Source: Gemmatimonadota bacterium | Lineage (GTDB): Bacteria; Gemmatimonadota; Gemmatimonadetes; Gemmatimonadales; GWC2-71-9 | NCBI GenBank assembly: GCA_003220855.1 | Contig: QHTP01000214.1 | Location: 1 to 6,851 of the forward strand | Direction of reading: 5' to 3' | Length of the DNA: 6,851 bases | Shown here: in pieces, positions 6,740 to 6,851 of the stretch | How the letters are laid out: each line of letters begins with the position of its first letter | Position numbering within the stretch: position 1 is the stretch's first letter | The notes under the pieces: model-generated | Told to the model about the DNA's origin: nothing | Database searches by the model: none | Seen by the model: the letters and a program-made list of their open reading frames with translations, nothing else | Position numbers and translations under genes: made by a program

Positions 6740-6851
6740 GCACGTCACACGACGCCATGACGCCACGTTTCACGACGCGACTTGCAACGTTGCGTCGTGG
6801 CGTCGTGGAACGCCTCACCGCTGTGGACATCTTCACGCTCGTCTACGTCGC
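6736..6851 (+). CDS. N-terminal fragment of a probable membrane protein, fourth gene of the ceramide operon
   Basis: Thirty-eight codons are visible and the frame remains open at the window end. The GTG overlaps the cerR stop as GTGA and follows a good AGAGGGG site, continuing the overlap pattern of the operon. The peptide is Thr/Arg-rich and low in family signal (STSHDAMTPRFTTRLATLRR), then turns to RLTAVDIFTLVYVA (27-40), which looks like the approach to a first membrane helix. Short basic leaders of this kind occur before the first helix of PAP2-type and other lipid-modifying membrane proteins, but too little is visible to assign a family. Codons 5-24 are formed by a repeat and hairpin cluster, so the true start might instead be downstream, for example the GTG of VDIF. 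Its function, possibly head-group addition or transport, is a guess from context only. Confidence 0.5.
   Translation, partial: MSTSHDAMTPRFTTRLATLRRGVVERLTAVDIFTLVYV
6748..6808 (+). repeat. Nested direct and inverted repeat cluster after cerR
   Basis: Several related 8-11 bp words are packed together. CACGACGCCA (6748-6757) is the exact inverse of TGGCGTCGTG (6798-6807). GACGCCACG (6759-6767) is the inverse of CGTGGCGTC (6796-6804). CACGACGCGAC (6771-6781) pairs with GTTGCGTCGTG (6789-6799) with one G-U and the 7-nt loop TTGCAAC. CGTCGTGG is repeated in tandem (6793-6808), and CACGACGC occurs twice (6748, 6771). The pairings share arms, so alternative folds compete. There is no T-run after it, so it is not an obvious terminator. 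Confidence 0.65.

Noticed and set aside
1..6851. CRISPR arrays, tRNA or rRNA genes, insertion sequences
   Set aside because: No regularly spaced repeats, clover-leaf candidates, transposase motifs or paired terminal repeats were seen; coding genes fill nearly the whole window.

Overview
The window is very GC-rich and gene-dense, with strong G/C bias at third codon positions. It carries two divergent gene clusters that point to a diderm (Gram-negative-type) bacterium. My best guess is Gemmatimonadota or another high-GC, soil-type phylum such as Acidobacteriota or Myxococcota. That guess rests on general style: short Ala-rich signal peptides ending near Gln-Asp-Pro, a secreted M6 protease, and a Gram-negative-type ceramide cassette. 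No marker gene in the window settles it.

Left half (minus strand, read from 3337 down to 1): a PAP2-type membrane phosphatase, then 1 nt later a 12-TM APC-superfamily amino acid/polyamine permease, then after 45 nt a secreted M6-like (immune inhibitor A-like) zinc metalloprotease cut by the window edge. The tight spacing suggests one transcription unit.

A short divergent region (about 3338-3462) separates this from the right half.

Right half (plus strand, 3463 to 6851): an apparent sphingolipid (ceramide) operon. It contains a serine palmitoyltransferase-like PLP enzyme (spt), a tandem-GNAT acyltransferase resembling bacterial ceramide synthase (bcerS), and an extended SDR resembling the bacterial ceramide reductase CerR. 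A fourth gene of which only the first 38 codons are visible follows. All three junctions are 4-nt NTGA overlaps (CTGA, GTGA, GTGA), so the genes are almost certainly translationally coupled. The gene order matches the reaction order proposed for bacteria: serine plus acyl thioester to 3-ketosphinganine, N-acylation, then keto reduction to ceramide. No acyl carrier protein or acyl-CoA ligase is visible in the window.

The main oddities are as follows. (i) bcerS has no ATG/GTG/TTG start at its expected N-terminus; a CTG overlapping the spt stop is the best candidate. (ii) A near-perfect 15-bp hairpin with a 3-nt loop lies 9 nt after the spt stop, inside the first codons of bcerS. (iii) A cluster of nested direct and inverted repeats lies just after the cerR stop. 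(iv) A PAP2 lipid phosphatase gene lies divergent to the ceramide operon and may share its control region.
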